DNA of 64,000 nt from Citricoccus zhacaiensis (GCF_014645315.1 NZ_BMLQ01000001.1:367665-431664), one strand, 5' to 3'. Shown: positions 40,847 to 49,929, counted from the first letter of the stretch. The notes: a model not told the origin generated them from the sequence alone. Program-made: numbers and translations.

Positions 40847-43273
40847 TCAGTGCTGGGTGTTGTCGTAGCGCTCGAGGAAGGCGGAGATCTCGCCGCGGGT
40901 GACGGGATCGGCCTCGTTGAAGTGTCCGTGGGTGTCACCGATGGTGATGCCCTGGGAGGCCAGCCAGGTGATGGCCTCGTAGTGGTTGCTGCCGGTGCTG
41001 AGGTCCTCGAAGGGGCTGTCGGTCGGTGCGTTGTGCTCCGGGGCGGCCAGTCGGTAGAGGAACGTGGCGAACTCACCGCGCGTCACGGCACGGTGGGGTT
41101 GGAAGGTGCCGTCCGCGTAGCCCAGGGTGATCTCCTCGGCGGCGGCCCAGGTGATCGGCTCGTAGAACGAGCCAGCGTCCGTGACGTCCTCGAACGGGCT
41201 GTCCTCCGGGGTGTCGAATTCCGGCTTCACGTAACGGTGGAGGAAGGCGGCGGTCTCGCCGCGGGTGACGTCCCGGTACTTGCGGAAGGTGCCGTCGGTG
41301 TAGCCGGTGGAGATGTTGTTGGCGGCCATCCACTGCACCGGGGCGTAGAACGCCGAGCCCGGCTCATTGTCCGAGAACACCGGCGCCTCCGGGCCGTTCT
41401 CCGTGATGTTGAAGGTCAGCGTCTCGGTGAACTCACGGCCGTGGACGTCCGTGGCGGTCACCTCGGCGGTGTGCTCCCCGACAGTCAGGTCCTCGGACAG
41501 GGGCAGGCGCCACAGGTGGGAGGTGCGATCGTGTAGCCCGCCACCGTGAACCAGCTGCTCCTGGGTGGCGACTGGGTCAGTGTAAGCAGCCCCGATGTTC
41601 GGCTCCTCGCCGTCCATCTGCTGAGTGCGCTCGGCCTCAACCGGATCTGCTCCGTCGATGGAGACCTCCACGGTCGCCCCGGTGGAACCCATCCAGAAAT
41701 TGGTGGTCAGCCACGTCTCCGCCAGGTCGTCCTGCTCTGCGGAGAGCGCATTCTCCAGTTCCGGGGCGTCTCCGCGCTGATCGTGGTACGTATCGAACCA
41801 TTCGCGGTACTCCGGGGTGTTCAAGCCCAGGGCCATCTGGTCCTGATCATCCATACCGGTGGCGGTGAAGCGCTCCATGACCTCGGTGCCCTCGATGTCC
41901 AGGGTCAGTACCCCGGGAGGAGTTCCGTCCCGCTGGACGGCCGTCGGGTACCCGTCCGGCATCACGCGACCGTTGTACCACTGGCCCGAGATGGCCGGCA
42001 CCGTCAGGTGGGTGAACGGCAGACCCGCGTCCCCGAGCTCGTCGCGCCAACCGGCCATCAGATCGCCTTCGCGCAGGTTCTCCGACATGTGGGTGTGCCC
42101 ACCGAGCGAGATGACCTCGCGGCCCTCGAGGATCTCGTAGATCTCCTCGATCTGTCCGTGGGTGTGGGAGTCCGAGTAGTAGAACTCCAGCAGCGGGCTG
42201 TGGCCGGCCAGCACGACCACGCTGTCCTCGGGGGTGTTGGCGATGTCCTGGCGCAGCCATTCGAGCTGGTTCTCGCCGAGGCCGTAGGTGTAGCCGCTCG
42301 TCTCGCCCGGAGCCTTCGGGTAGACGATGTTGCTCAGCGCCACCACGTGGGCCTGCCCGACATCGTAGGAGTAGTACTCCGGTCCGAGTTCGGCGCGGAA
42401 GGTGTCGAACTCGTGCTCGCCGTCCAGGGAGTCGAAGTCGAGGTCGTGGTTGCCGGGCAGGAAGCGGGCCGGGCCGTTGAGCATGCTCGTCAGCTCGCGG
42501 GTCTGGGAGAAGAGGGACAGATCGTCACCGACGACGTCGCCGATGAACAGTGCACCGCAGCCAGCGTAGTCGTCACGTGCGGCCAGGTCGGCGAAGGCGC
42601 CCTCCCGCGCGAAGTTGACCTCCTTCTCGTTGTAGGTCTGCACGTCTGCCCCGATGGCACAGTGCTGCTCCGAGGATGCGGTGAGTTCGCTCTCGACCAG
42701 CGGGAAGTTGACCTGGTCGGGCAGAGGGCCGGTGGGCTCGAGGCCGCCGTACTTCAGCTCCGGGGAGCCCTCGGGCAGGTGGTGGTAGTGGAACTGGGCC
42801 ACGTTCTCGTCATCCACGGGCACCTGGTAGCCGGCCGGCTGGGTGACGAACGCGGTCATGTTGTCGAAGGCCGGCAGCTCGTAGGCGCCGTCCTCGTCAG
42901 TGGTGACAACGTCGCGGCCGTTGGACACGCTCACGCCTTCGACGCCCGGCTCGCCCTCGTCCTGCTGCGAGTTCTGGTTCAGGTCATCGAAGACCACGCC
43001 CTCGAGGACCTCGGGCGTCTCGTCGTCGCCGTCGACGACGTCTACGGCGCCGCGGAAGGCGCTCTCGTCCCAGGCGGCGCCGGCCTGCTCGGCAGTCTCG
43101 GCGGTTTCTGCGGTCTGGGCCGTCTGCGCGGTCTCGGACTTCTGGGCGGTGATGGGGGTGGCCGCGGCGGCGGTGACGGCCGGGCTGAGCAGGGCGCCGG
43201 TGGTGGCCAGGGCCAGGACGCCTGCGGCGAGGCGGGCTGATCGATGGCGTGGGGAGCGAGTGATCGCGTTCAC
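40847..43273 (-). CDS. SLH-anchored calcineurin-like phosphoesterase
   Basis: An 808-residue exported protein. After the signal peptide (about 1-40) and a Thr/Ala/Glu repeat (QTAQTAETAETAEQ), a Cna/SdrD-like N-terminal beta domain (VFDDLNQNSQQDEGEPGVEG) precedes a metallophosphoesterase domain with IGDVVGDD, FLPGNHDLDFD, VVLAGHSPL and the metal motif GGHTH. The first canonical DxH reads as DVQ, as in several members with this N-terminal domain. Three SLH repeats end the protein (about 628-808; DVTRGETAAFLHRY, AVTRGEFATFLYRL, PVTRGEISAFLERY). GTG 43273 has GGAAGG 6 bases upstream, rejecting 43324. Substrate unknown; phosphate or nucleotide release outside the cell is likely. Confidence 0.9.
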   Translation of the reverse strand: MNAITRSPRHRSARLAAGVLALATTGALLSPAVTAAAATPITAQKSETAQTAQTAETAETAEQAGAAWDESAFRGAVDVVDGDDETPEVLEGVVFDDLNQNSQQDEGEPGVEGVSVSNGRDVVTTDEDGAYELPAFDNMTAFVTQPAGYQVPVDDENVAQFHYHHLPEGSPELKYGGLEPTGPLPDQVNFPLVESELTASSEQHCAIGADVQTYNEKEVNFAREGAFADLAARDDYAGCGALFIGDVVGDDLSLFSQTRELTSMLNGPARFLPGNHDLDFDSLDGEHEFDTFRAELGPEYYSYDVGQAHVVALSNIVYPKAPGETSGYTYGLGENQLEWLRQDIANTPEDSVVVLAGHSPLLEFYYSDSHTHGQIEEIYEILEGREVISLGGHTHMSENLREGDLMAGWRDELGDAGLPFTHLTVPAISGQWYNGRVMPDGYPTAVQRDGTPPGVLTLDIEGTEVMERFTATGMDDQDQMALGLNTPEYREWFDTYHDQRGDAPELENALSAEQDDLAETWLTTNFWMGSTGATVEVSIDGADPVEAERTQQMDGEEPNIGAAYTDPVATQEQLVHGGGLHDRTSHLWRLPLSEDLTVGEHTAEVTATDVHGREFTETLTFNITENGPEAPVFSDNEPGSAFYAPVQWMAANNISTGYTDGTFRKYRDVTRGETAAFLHRYVKPEFDTPEDSPFEDVTDAGSFYEPITWAAAEEITLGYADGTFQPHRAVTRGEFATFLYRLAAPEHNAPTDSPFEDLSTGSNHYEAITWLASQGITIGDTHGHFNEADPVTRGEISAFLERYDNTQH

Positions 43274-43528
43274 GAAGTACCTTCCGATGGATGTGGTTCC
43301 GGCCGGGGGTAACCGTTGACTCACCTACCCTGTGCTCGCTGCGTGAACGGCAGCCCACGGCAAGGTGTACACGCGCAACGCCACCATGACCGATTGGCAC
43401 CGGATATCTCTTCTGGGATCACCGGCTGGTGGGAGTCGCTCGGGGACTGGCCGATAGGCTGACACCACAGGGAAGACGCGCCACCGGGCGACGCCCACGG
43501 GATGGTGGCCGACTGGAGGAGAACCGTG

Positions 43529-44692
43529 ATGTCAGTTCAGAACAACTCGAAGCGCCTGGCGGCAGTGGCGGCTGGGGCCTTCCTGGCCGCAGGGATGTCC
43601 CTGGGGTCCGTGGCCCCCGCGCTGGCGGTCGAGGCGCCAACGCAGTCCGCAACTGCGTCCGTCACCTCCGCAGAGGCGGCCGCGCTGAAGCAGCAGAAGT
43701 CGAAGATCATCGAGTTCCACCGCCTCGTCAACCAGTTCCGCCAGAGCAACGGCGTCGCGCCCATGACCTTCAACGTCGGTGCCGCAGTCGACGCCTACGA
43801 CTGGTCCAGGACACAGGCCCAGGACGGGAAGTTGAAACACCAGCAACCCCACCAGCGGTACCAGCCACTCGAAGGGCTGTGGGGCGCCTGGGGAGAGAAC
43901 GTCGCCTACTCATCCAGCCAAAGCGCCGCTGAGATGTTCACCCAGTGGAAGAACTCACCCGGGCACCGCGCCAACATGCTGAGCGAGAGATTCGACACCT
44001 ACGGCGTCGCGTTCTTCACTGACTCCCATGGCCGCATGTACGGCACCACGGTCTTCTACGGCACCGGCTCCGGCCTGACTCACCTGCCGTACACGTATGC
44101 CAGCCCCACCGCCTACTTCAACGGGCAGGCTGCCCTGCCGACCGATGGCTCCACTCCGCAGCCGGCCGGTCCGTTCTCCGATGTCTCCACGAACCACACT
44201 TTCCTCACCCCGATCACGTGGATGAAGGAGGAGGGTGTGACCACGGGGTACGCCGACGGCTCGTTCAGGCCGGGCCAGGCGATCACCCGCGGCGAGGCCG
44301 CCTCCTTCCTCTACCGGATCTCCGGTGACCAGGCCAGCAACAACGGCGGTCCCCAGTTCACGGACGTCGACCCCACCACATCCCACTACCAGGCCATCCG
44401 GTGGATGGCGAAGAACCACTACTCCCTGGGCTACGGAGACCAGACGTTCCGGCCGAACCAACAGGTCACCCGGGCCGAACTCGCGTCGTTCGTCTTCCGT
44501 GCCTCCGAGGAGAACCACACCGCTACCGAAACGTCTCCCTTCGGCGACGTGAGCGAGTCGTCCTCGCACTACCTGGCGATCAGCTGGCTCCGAGCTCAAG
44601 GCGGAATCAGTGGATACGCCGACGGCACCTTCCGCCCGGGACGTGATGTCACCCGCGGCGAGACTGCCAAGATGCTCTACGTCCTGAAGTAA
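43529..44692 (+). CDS. CAP-domain (SCP/PR-1) protein with three SLH repeats
   Basis: A 387-residue exported protein: signal peptide ending APALA (about residue 33), a CAP domain (about 55-190; IIEFHRLVNQFRQSNGVAPM, WGENVAYSS, MFTQWKNSPGHRANMLSERF, YGVAFFTDSHGRMYGTTVFY) and three C-terminal SLH repeats (ITRGEAASFLYRI, VTRAELASFVFRA, VTRGETAKMLYVL). Bacterial CAP proteins are secreted and of largely unknown activity. ATG 43529 has GGAGGAGAA upstream; GTG 43526 is nearly equal. It faces the SLH phosphoesterase gene across a 255-base gap in which I saw no clear operator. Confidence 0.92.
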   Translation: MSVQNNSKRLAAVAAGAFLAAGMSLGSVAPALAVEAPTQSATASVTSAEAAALKQQKSKIIEFHRLVNQFRQSNGVAPMTFNVGAAVDAYDWSRTQAQDGKLKHQQPHQRYQPLEGLWGAWGENVAYSSSQSAAEMFTQWKNSPGHRANMLSERFDTYGVAFFTDSHGRMYGTTVFYGTGSGLTHLPYTYASPTAYFNGQAALPTDGSTPQPAGPFSDVSTNHTFLTPITWMKEEGVTTGYADGSFRPGQAITRGEAASFLYRISGDQASNNGGPQFTDVDPTTSHYQAIRWMAKNHYSLGYGDQTFRPNQQVTRAELASFVFRASEENHTATETSPFGDVSESSSHYLAISWLRAQGGISGYADGTFRPGRDVTRGETAKMLYVLK

Positions 44693-44707
44693 GCCGTGAC
44701 GTGCCCT

Positions 44708-44761
44708 CTCATCAGCGCTTCATCAGACTCTCATGACCCGCTCATGCCGATTTGGCACACT
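44708..44761 (+). promoter_or_regulatory. Four 11-bp direct repeats and -10 box before the PepSY lipoprotein gene
   Basis: TCAT recurs at 44709, 44720, 44731 and 44742, exactly every 11 bases (units CTCATCAGCGC, TTCATCAGACT, CTCATGACCCG, CTCATGCCGAT). The -10-like CACACT (44756-44761) is at -12 to -7 of ATG 44768. Direct repeats of 11 bp replacing the -35 box are typical of OmpR/PhoB response-regulator activation. Confidence 0.65.
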
Positions 44762-44767
44762 GGTGCC

Positions 44768-45445
44768 ATGATGCAGAAGAAGGTAGCCCAGAGAACGTTC
44801 ACCCAGACCCTCGCGTGGACCGGGACCGGCGTCCTGGCCCTGGCCTTGCTGACCGGTTGTTCGGTGGCCGAGCCGGATGACTCGGACGACACCGCCACGA
44901 CTGCCACGTCCGGCGCCGCGGCCGAGACGTCGGACCCCACCGGTGACAGCACGGACGGGGCGACCGGCAACCAGTCGGCCTCGGCCACCGATCCGAGCAC
45001 GTCCGCGTCCGGTGAGACCACCGCCGCGGTGGCCGGGGACGACCCGGTGTTCGCGGCCATCGATGCGTTCCTCGCCGAGCAGGAGGGCGCCCTCATCGTG
45101 GAGATCGACCTGGACGACAACGACACGCGCTTTGACATCGAGGCCGTCGTCGGCGAGCAGATCCTCGACTTCGACGTCACCATGGACGGCGAGGTCCGTG
45201 AGGACACCGATGATGACGACGACGATGATCAGGAGGACATCCGCCGCGCCCAGGAGGCGGACATCACCGCCGAGGACGCCGCCCGTGCCGCACTGGAGGG
45301 CCGTGATGGCAGCACCATCGACAGTCTGAGTCTGGATGACGATGACAACGCCCTGCATTGGGAGGTCGAGCTCGACAACGCCCAGGGCGAGGACGACGAC
45401 CTGCACGTCGACGCCATGACCGGCGCGGTCACCACCGACAACTGA
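44768..45445 (+). CDS. Acidic lipoprotein with PepSY-like domain
   Basis: A 225-residue lipoprotein: basic n-region, hydrophobic core and lipobox LLTGC (Cys about residue 29), then a Thr/Ser/Asp-rich linker and two PepSY-like units: FAAIDAFLAEQEGALIVEID ... DFDVTMDGEVRE and ADITAEDAARAALEGRDGST ... HWEVELDNAQGEDDDLHVDA. The second ends MTGAVTTDN as PepSY domains do. The protein is strongly acidic (runs of Asp), suggesting cation binding. PepSY lipoproteins are often controlled by two-component systems responding to metals or antibiotics, which matches the repeats upstream. ATG 44768 or ATG 44771 starts it; no ribosome site is needed if leaderless. Confidence 0.82.
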   Translation: MMQKKVAQRTFTQTLAWTGTGVLALALLTGCSVAEPDDSDDTATTATSGAAAETSDPTGDSTDGATGNQSASATDPSTSASGETTAAVAGDDPVFAAIDAFLAEQEGALIVEIDLDDNDTRFDIEAVVGEQILDFDVTMDGEVREDTDDDDDDDQEDIRRAQEADITAEDAARAALEGRDGSTIDSLSLDDDDNALHWEVELDNAQGEDDDLHVDAMTGAVTTDN

Positions 45446-45460
45446 CCGGTCATCCCCTGC

Positions 45461-45517
45461 GCGCCCGGCCCGAAGGCCGGCGCTGTGCCGGCGCCGCGCC
45501 GGCGCCGCGCCGGCGCC
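45461..45517. terminator. Convergent terminator with 11-bp GC repeats
   Basis: A 9-bp stem with CGAA loop (45461-45470 / 45475-45483, one bulge) and then a tandem 11-bp unit GCCGGCGCCGC repeated twice plus GCCGGCGCC (45487-45517), itself self-complementary. It lies between the converging PepSY lipoprotein and dnaG genes. Confidence 0.6.
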
Positions 45518-45522
45518 GGTCA

Positions 45523-47433
45523 TCAGTCCCGGGCGCGCAGGGACCGGCGCTTCATCTCCAGGTCCACCAGCTGGCGGTTCAGCGCTGCGAACTCCGCCGG
45601 ATCCCCCTGGGGGCCCAGGCGCTGCAGCCGGCCCATGAGGTCGCCCTTCCGGTGGGTGATCTGCAGCTCGAACAGCCGGTTCATGATGTCCCGGCAGTAC
45701 CGCACCAGGTCCTCCGAAGTCCGGGCGGGCAACGGCGTCACGGCCAGTTCGCTGACGAGTGATCCCAATTCGACCGGCACCTCCTGGCGGACCTGCTCCA
45801 CCCACTGTGACGGGGTGGCACCGGCCATGCCGGCGGCACGGATCCCGGAGTGGATGACGGCGTAGGCGGGCACCTTGAAATCGGCGGCGTAGAACGCCTG
45901 CCACTGCTCCGCCGAGAGCAGGGTCGGCTGCTGGAGCACCACTTCGAGCGCCTCTTTCTCCATCCGGGCCGCCGGATCGCGCACGTCCGGGCGCTGGAAG
46001 CCGGGCCCCGCTTCCCCGGGCCGGCCGGCGTCGCCCTCGGCGCCGTGACCCGCCGACCGGCCGTCGTCGGGATGGCCCCGGCGATGTCCCGGCGCCGGCG
46101 AGGCCGCCGCACGCTGCGCGCTCTGCACCGCGCGGTGCACGGTGGCCGGCTCCATGCCGAGCCAGCCGGCCAGCTCACGCTCATAGCCGGGGCGGACGAC
46201 GGAGTCGCGGATGCCGGCGACGATGGGGGCTGCGTGCCGCAGGGCACCCGTGCGGCCCTCCACGGTGTCCAGGTTGAAGTTCTTCATCCCCGCCTTGATG
46301 GCGAACTCGAACAGCGGGCGGCGCGAGTCGATCAGCGCCACGACCGCCTCCGGACCCTTGTCCTGGCGCAGGTCGCAGGGGTCCATCCCGGACGGCTCCA
46401 CGGCCACGAAGGTCTTGGCGAGGAACTTGTTGTCCTCCTCGAAGGCCCGCAGCGCGGCCTTCTGCCCCGCGGCGTCCCCATCGAAGGTGAAGATGATCTC
46501 CCCGCCCGTGCCGTCGTCCGAGATCAGCCGGCGGGCGATCTTGACGTGGTCCGAGCCAAAGGCCGTGCCACAGGTGGCGACGGCGGTATCCACCCCGGAC
46601 AGGTGAGCAGCCATCACATCCGTGTAGCCCTCGACGACCACGAGCTGGCGTTTCTTGGCGATGTTCCGCTTGGCCAGGTCGATCCCGTAGAGCACCTGGG
46701 ACTTCTTGTAGAGACCGGTCTCCGGGGTGTTGAGGTACTTGGGTCCGGGATCGTCCTCGAAGAGCTTGCGGGCACCGAATCCGATGGTGGCGCCGGTCAT
46801 GTCCCGGATAGGCCAGACCAGCCGACCCCGGAAGCGGTCATAGATGCCGCGCTGGCCTTCGGAGAACAATCCGGTGAGCCTCAGCTCGTCCTCACGGAAG
46901 CCCCTGCGCTGCAGGTGCTTGAGCAGGTTGTCCCAGCCTTGGGGGGCGTAGCCGACACCGAAGTGCTGGGCGTGCTCGGAGGTGAAGCCGCGGCCCGCGA
47001 GGAACTGCTGGCCGGTGGCCGCACCGGAGGTGCCGAGCTGTTCCCGGAAGTACTCGTCCGCGATCTTGTTGGCCTCGAGCAACCGCTGGCGGCGGCCGAC
47101 CTGCTCCTTGTCCGGGCCGGAACCGCCGTCCTCGTAGTGCAGTTCGATGTTGGCGCGCGCCGCCAGCCGCTCGACGGTCTCGGCGAAGGTGGTGTGCTCC
47201 ATCTTCATCAGGAACGCGATGGCGTCCCCGGACTCCCCACAGCCGAAGCAGTGATAGGTGCCGACCGAGGGGCGGACGTGGAAGGAGGGGCTGCGTTCAT
47301 CGTGGAAGGGACACAGTCCCTTGTAGGAGCCGACGCCGGCGCTGCGCAGCGTCACGAAGGCGTCCACGATCTCCTTGAGGTCTGATCGCTCGCGGACAAG
47401 ATCGATGTCCTCGCGTTTGATCAGGCCTGCCAT
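45523..47433 (-). CDS. dnaG: DNA primase
   Basis: A 636-residue primase making RNA primers at the replication fork. The N-terminal CHC2 zinc domain has Cys41, His44, Cys62 and Cys65 (LCPFHDERSPSF, YHCFGCGESGD); the TOPRIM catalytic core has LVVVEGYTDVMAAHLSGVDT, VATCGTAFGSDHVKI and IIFTFDGDAAGQKAAL; a helicase-binding C-terminal domain completes it. ATG 47433 has TAGACT at -12 to -7, overlapping the stop of the upstream MFS gene, so the message is probably leaderless. The linker region around 445-500 is rich in Gly, Pro and charged residues. Confidence 0.97.
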   Translation of the reverse strand: MAGLIKREDIDLVRERSDLKEIVDAFVTLRSAGVGSYKGLCPFHDERSPSFHVRPSVGTYHCFGCGESGDAIAFLMKMEHTTFAETVERLAARANIELHYEDGGSGPDKEQVGRRQRLLEANKIADEYFREQLGTSGAATGQQFLAGRGFTSEHAQHFGVGYAPQGWDNLLKHLQRRGFREDELRLTGLFSEGQRGIYDRFRGRLVWPIRDMTGATIGFGARKLFEDDPGPKYLNTPETGLYKKSQVLYGIDLAKRNIAKKRQLVVVEGYTDVMAAHLSGVDTAVATCGTAFGSDHVKIARRLISDDGTGGEIIFTFDGDAAGQKAALRAFEEDNKFLAKTFVAVEPSGMDPCDLRQDKGPEAVVALIDSRRPLFEFAIKAGMKNFNLDTVEGRTGALRHAAPIVAGIRDSVVRPGYERELAGWLGMEPATVHRAVQSAQRAAASPAPGHRRGHPDDGRSAGHGAEGDAGRPGEAGPGFQRPDVRDPAARMEKEALEVVLQQPTLLSAEQWQAFYAADFKVPAYAVIHSGIRAAGMAGATPSQWVEQVRQEVPVELGSLVSELAVTPLPARTSEDLVRYCRDIMNRLFELQITHRKGDLMGRLQRLGPQGDPAEFAALNRQLVDLEMKRRSLRARD

Positions 47434-47439
47434 GCAGAC

Positions 47440-47445
47440 AGTCTA
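47440..47445 (-). promoter_or_regulatory. -10 box (TAGACT) of leaderless dnaG mRNA
   Basis: TAGACT at -12 to -7 of ATG 47433; its TAG is also the stop codon of the MFS gene. Confidence 0.55.
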
Positions 47446-48828
47446 GGCCGAGACCTGCTCCCGGTCGTCGCTGTCCACAGGTGCGGCCTCGACCTGGCCC
47501 TTGCCCTGGCCACGGCGCATGGTGCGCATCCCGGTCACGGCGAGGCCGCCCAGGGCCCCGGCGATCGCGAAGCCGAAGAAGCCCCAGGGGTAGGCGATGC
47601 CGGCGGCGACCATGGTGCCGCCCATGATCGGGCCGGAGATGGCGCCGAGGCGCCCCACCCCGGCGGCCATGCCGAGGGCGGTGCCACGGACCTTCGGCGG
47701 GTAGTTGGTGGCGGCGAAGGCGTAGACGAGGTTCTGCGCGGAGAACACGAAGCAGCCGGTGATGAAGATCATCACGTAGATGCCCAGCAGGGGCAGCTTG
47801 ATGGCCAGGGCGGCCAGCAGGATCGCGGAGCCGATGAACCAGAGGATGGCGGCGTTGCGCGGGGTGATGGCATCGCCGACCTTGCCGGCGATGATCAGGC
47901 CGATCACGGCGCCGGCGTTGAGGACCACGAGGAAGCCGAGGGAGTTGCCGAGATCGTAGTCGGCGGCGCGCATGATCTGCGGCAGCCAGGTGTTCAGGCC
48001 GTACACGAGCAGCAGACCCATGAAGGAGGCGAGCCACATAAAGATGGTATTGCGGCGGTACTTGGCGGACAGCAGCAGCGCGGCGCCTGTCTTCTCGGCC
48101 TCCGCCTGCCCCGCAGAGCCCACGAAGGTGCGCTCGGGCTCCTCGTCGATCTCGACGCCGTAGTGCTCGGCCACGAGGCGGGCCTCGGCCGTGCGCCCCT
48201 GCGAGAGCAGGAAGTCCGGGGACTCCGGCAGGTAGCGCCACATCAGCGGCACCAGGACCAGGGCCGGCAGACCGCCGATGAAGAACATCTCACGCCAGCC
48301 GGAAACGGTCTCGCTGGCAGCCCAGATGGCCAGCAGCGCGGTGATCACGGCACCCACGTGGTAACCGGTCATCATCAGGGTGGTGGCGTTGGAGCCCTTC
48401 TTGTGGCCGGCGAACTCGGTGACCATGGAGATGCCAGTGGGCAGGCAGCCGCCCAGGCCGAGGCCTGCCAGGAAGCGCAGGATGCCGACGGTGGTGGCGT
48501 CCTGGGCGAAGCCGGTGACGAAGGTCAGGATGGAGAAGGCGATCACGGCGCCGATCAGCAGCTTGCGGCGGCCGAACTTGTCCGTCAGCCAGCCCATACC
48601 GAGGGCGCCGATCATCATGCCGACCAGGCCGGCGGTGGCGATCACGGTGCCGGTGCCGTTGTCGATGCCCATGGAGGCATCGGAGGTGAGCATGGGCATG
48701 ATGGCACCGAGGACCACGGCGTCGAAGCCATCGAGCAGGACGGCGAACCAGCAGAGGGGCGCGACCCAGTTGCGTCCGCGCAACACGAGTGAGCCGGACC
48801 CGGAACGGGCGGGGACGGACGTGGCCAT
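47443..48828 (-). CDS. MFS transporter, aromatic acid:H+ symporter (PcaK/BenK-like) family
   Basis: A 461-residue, 12-segment transporter of the AAHS type. Signature features: WFAVLLDGFDAVVLGAIMPM (DGFD motif of segment 1), GWLTDKFGRRKLLIGAVIAF, RFLAGLGLGGCLPTGISMVT and, in the second half, AFAATNYPPKVRGTALGMAA. PcaK-like proteins take up benzoate, 4-hydroxybenzoate or protocatechuate. ATG 48828 follows CGGAGG. A perfect palindrome lies between its -35 and -10, so a repressor probably controls it. It is inserted between dgt and dnaG, which are usually neighbours. Confidence 0.9.
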   Translation of the reverse strand: MATSVPARSGSGSLVLRGRNWVAPLCWFAVLLDGFDAVVLGAIMPMLTSDASMGIDNGTGTVIATAGLVGMMIGALGMGWLTDKFGRRKLLIGAVIAFSILTFVTGFAQDATTVGILRFLAGLGLGGCLPTGISMVTEFAGHKKGSNATTLMMTGYHVGAVITALLAIWAASETVSGWREMFFIGGLPALVLVPLMWRYLPESPDFLLSQGRTAEARLVAEHYGVEIDEEPERTFVGSAGQAEAEKTGAALLLSAKYRRNTIFMWLASFMGLLLVYGLNTWLPQIMRAADYDLGNSLGFLVVLNAGAVIGLIIAGKVGDAITPRNAAILWFIGSAILLAALAIKLPLLGIYVMIFITGCFVFSAQNLVYAFAATNYPPKVRGTALGMAAGVGRLGAISGPIMGGTMVAAGIAYPWGFFGFAIAGALGGLAVTGMRTMRRGQGKGQVEAAPVDSDDREQVSA

Positions 48829-48923
48829 GGGACCTCCGAGATGAGACGGTCAGGGTTTCGCGGGCGGCTGGATTGAGTCCTGCGCCATGGGTGTCCATGA
48901 CGGCGCTCACACGATCGTTGAAC

Positions 48924-48944
48924 ACTCTACCTTACGTATACGTA
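48924..48944 (-). promoter_or_regulatory. MFS promoter with perfect 12-bp operator palindrome
   Basis: TACGTATACGTA (48933-48944) is a perfect palindrome. On the minus strand it is followed by AGG and -10 TAGAGT (48929-48924), so it fills the spacer between the -10 and a weak -35. That is a repressor position; the GTATAC core suits a GntR-type regulator. The leader would be about 90 bases. Confidence 0.6.
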
Positions 48945-49092
48945 CTTTTGTCGCGGTGGTCACAGGTCGCCGAGACCCCGGCCACTAGATGTGGGATCAC
49001 GGCCGCGCCAACTGTCGATCCGCTCGGCGTGTCTCGACGACTGGCGCGCTCATGATGCGGGGTCCGGGGGCGGAAGGTGGTCAGATGGACTC

Positions 49093-49929
49093 ATGGACGC
49101 AGAGATCATCCCTGGTCTGGCGGAGGCGGCCGACCTAGCCCGCGCCGCGCGGCGCGTGGTGGTGCTCTCCGGAGCCGGCCTGAGCGCCGAGTCCGGCGTG
49201 CCCACCTTCCGTGAGGCGCAGACGGGGCTCTGGGAGCGCTACTCCCCCGAGCAGCTGGCCACCGAGGACGCCTTCCTGGCCGACCCCGAGCTGGTCTGGT
49301 CCTGGTACCAGTGGCGCGCCCGGCTGATCCGGTCCTGCCCACCCAACGCCGGGCATCTCGCGGTCGCCGCGTGGCAGCGGCGGCTGGCCGCTAACGGCGA
49401 CTCGCTCACCATTGCGACCCAGAACGTGGACGACCTGCACGAACGCGCCGGCGCCGAGGTGCTGGCGCACCTGCACGGCTCCCTCTTCGACGACCGCTGC
49501 GCCGACTGCGGCGAACCCGCCGTGCACGACACCGGCACGGCGCCGGAGGGGGATGCGGGCTCCGCTCCGGACCTGGAATCCATACTCCGCGTCGCCCCGC
49601 CCCGGTGCGCGGTCTGCGGGGTCGGGGTGCTGCGTCCCGGGGTGGTCTGGTTCGGGGAGATGCTGCCGGCGGACGCCCTGGCGAACACTCTCGCCGCCCT
49701 CGAGCAGTGCGACATGGCCGTCGTCGTCGGAACCTCGGCCACCGTGCAGCCGGCCGCCTCCCTGCCGTACGCGGCGCTGGGAGCCGGCGCCGCCGTCGTC
49801 GAGGTCAATCCGGAGGTCACCGAGTTCTCGACCGCGGCCACCGTGAGCCTGCGCGGGGCCGCCGGGCAGGTGCTTCCGGCGCTGGTCCGGGCCTACGATG
49901 GTCACCATGGCCACCAGCGCTCAGACTGA
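49093..49929 (+). CDS. Sir2-family NAD-dependent protein deacylase, class III-like
   Basis: A 278-residue sirtuin. NAD-binding motifs VVLSGAGLSAESGVPTFRE and IATQNVDDLHERAG, catalytic His128 in LHGSLF, and a zinc ribbon with Cys136, Cys139, Cys172 and Cys175. Tyr72 and Arg75 (YQWR) match the Tyr-x-x-Arg pair that class III sirtuins (SIRT5, CobB) use to bind succinyl or malonyl lysine, so desuccinylase activity is likely. ATG 49093 gives the normal N-terminus; the frame above is not coding. It overlaps the start of the next gene. Confidence 0.9.
   Translation: MDAEIIPGLAEAADLARAARRVVVLSGAGLSAESGVPTFREAQTGLWERYSPEQLATEDAFLADPELVWSWYQWRARLIRSCPPNAGHLAVAAWQRRLAANGDSLTIATQNVDDLHERAGAEVLAHLHGSLFDDRCADCGEPAVHDTGTAPEGDAGSAPDLESILRVAPPRCAVCGVGVLRPGVVWFGEMLPADALANTLAALEQCDMAVVVGTSATVQPAASLPYAALGAGAAVVEVNPEVTEFSTAATVSLRGAAGQVLPALVRAYDGHHGHQRSD

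Noticed and set aside
45487-45517. CRISPR-like short repeats
   Set aside because: Only two and a bit 11-bp units without spacers; self-complementary GC repeat in a convergent terminator region.
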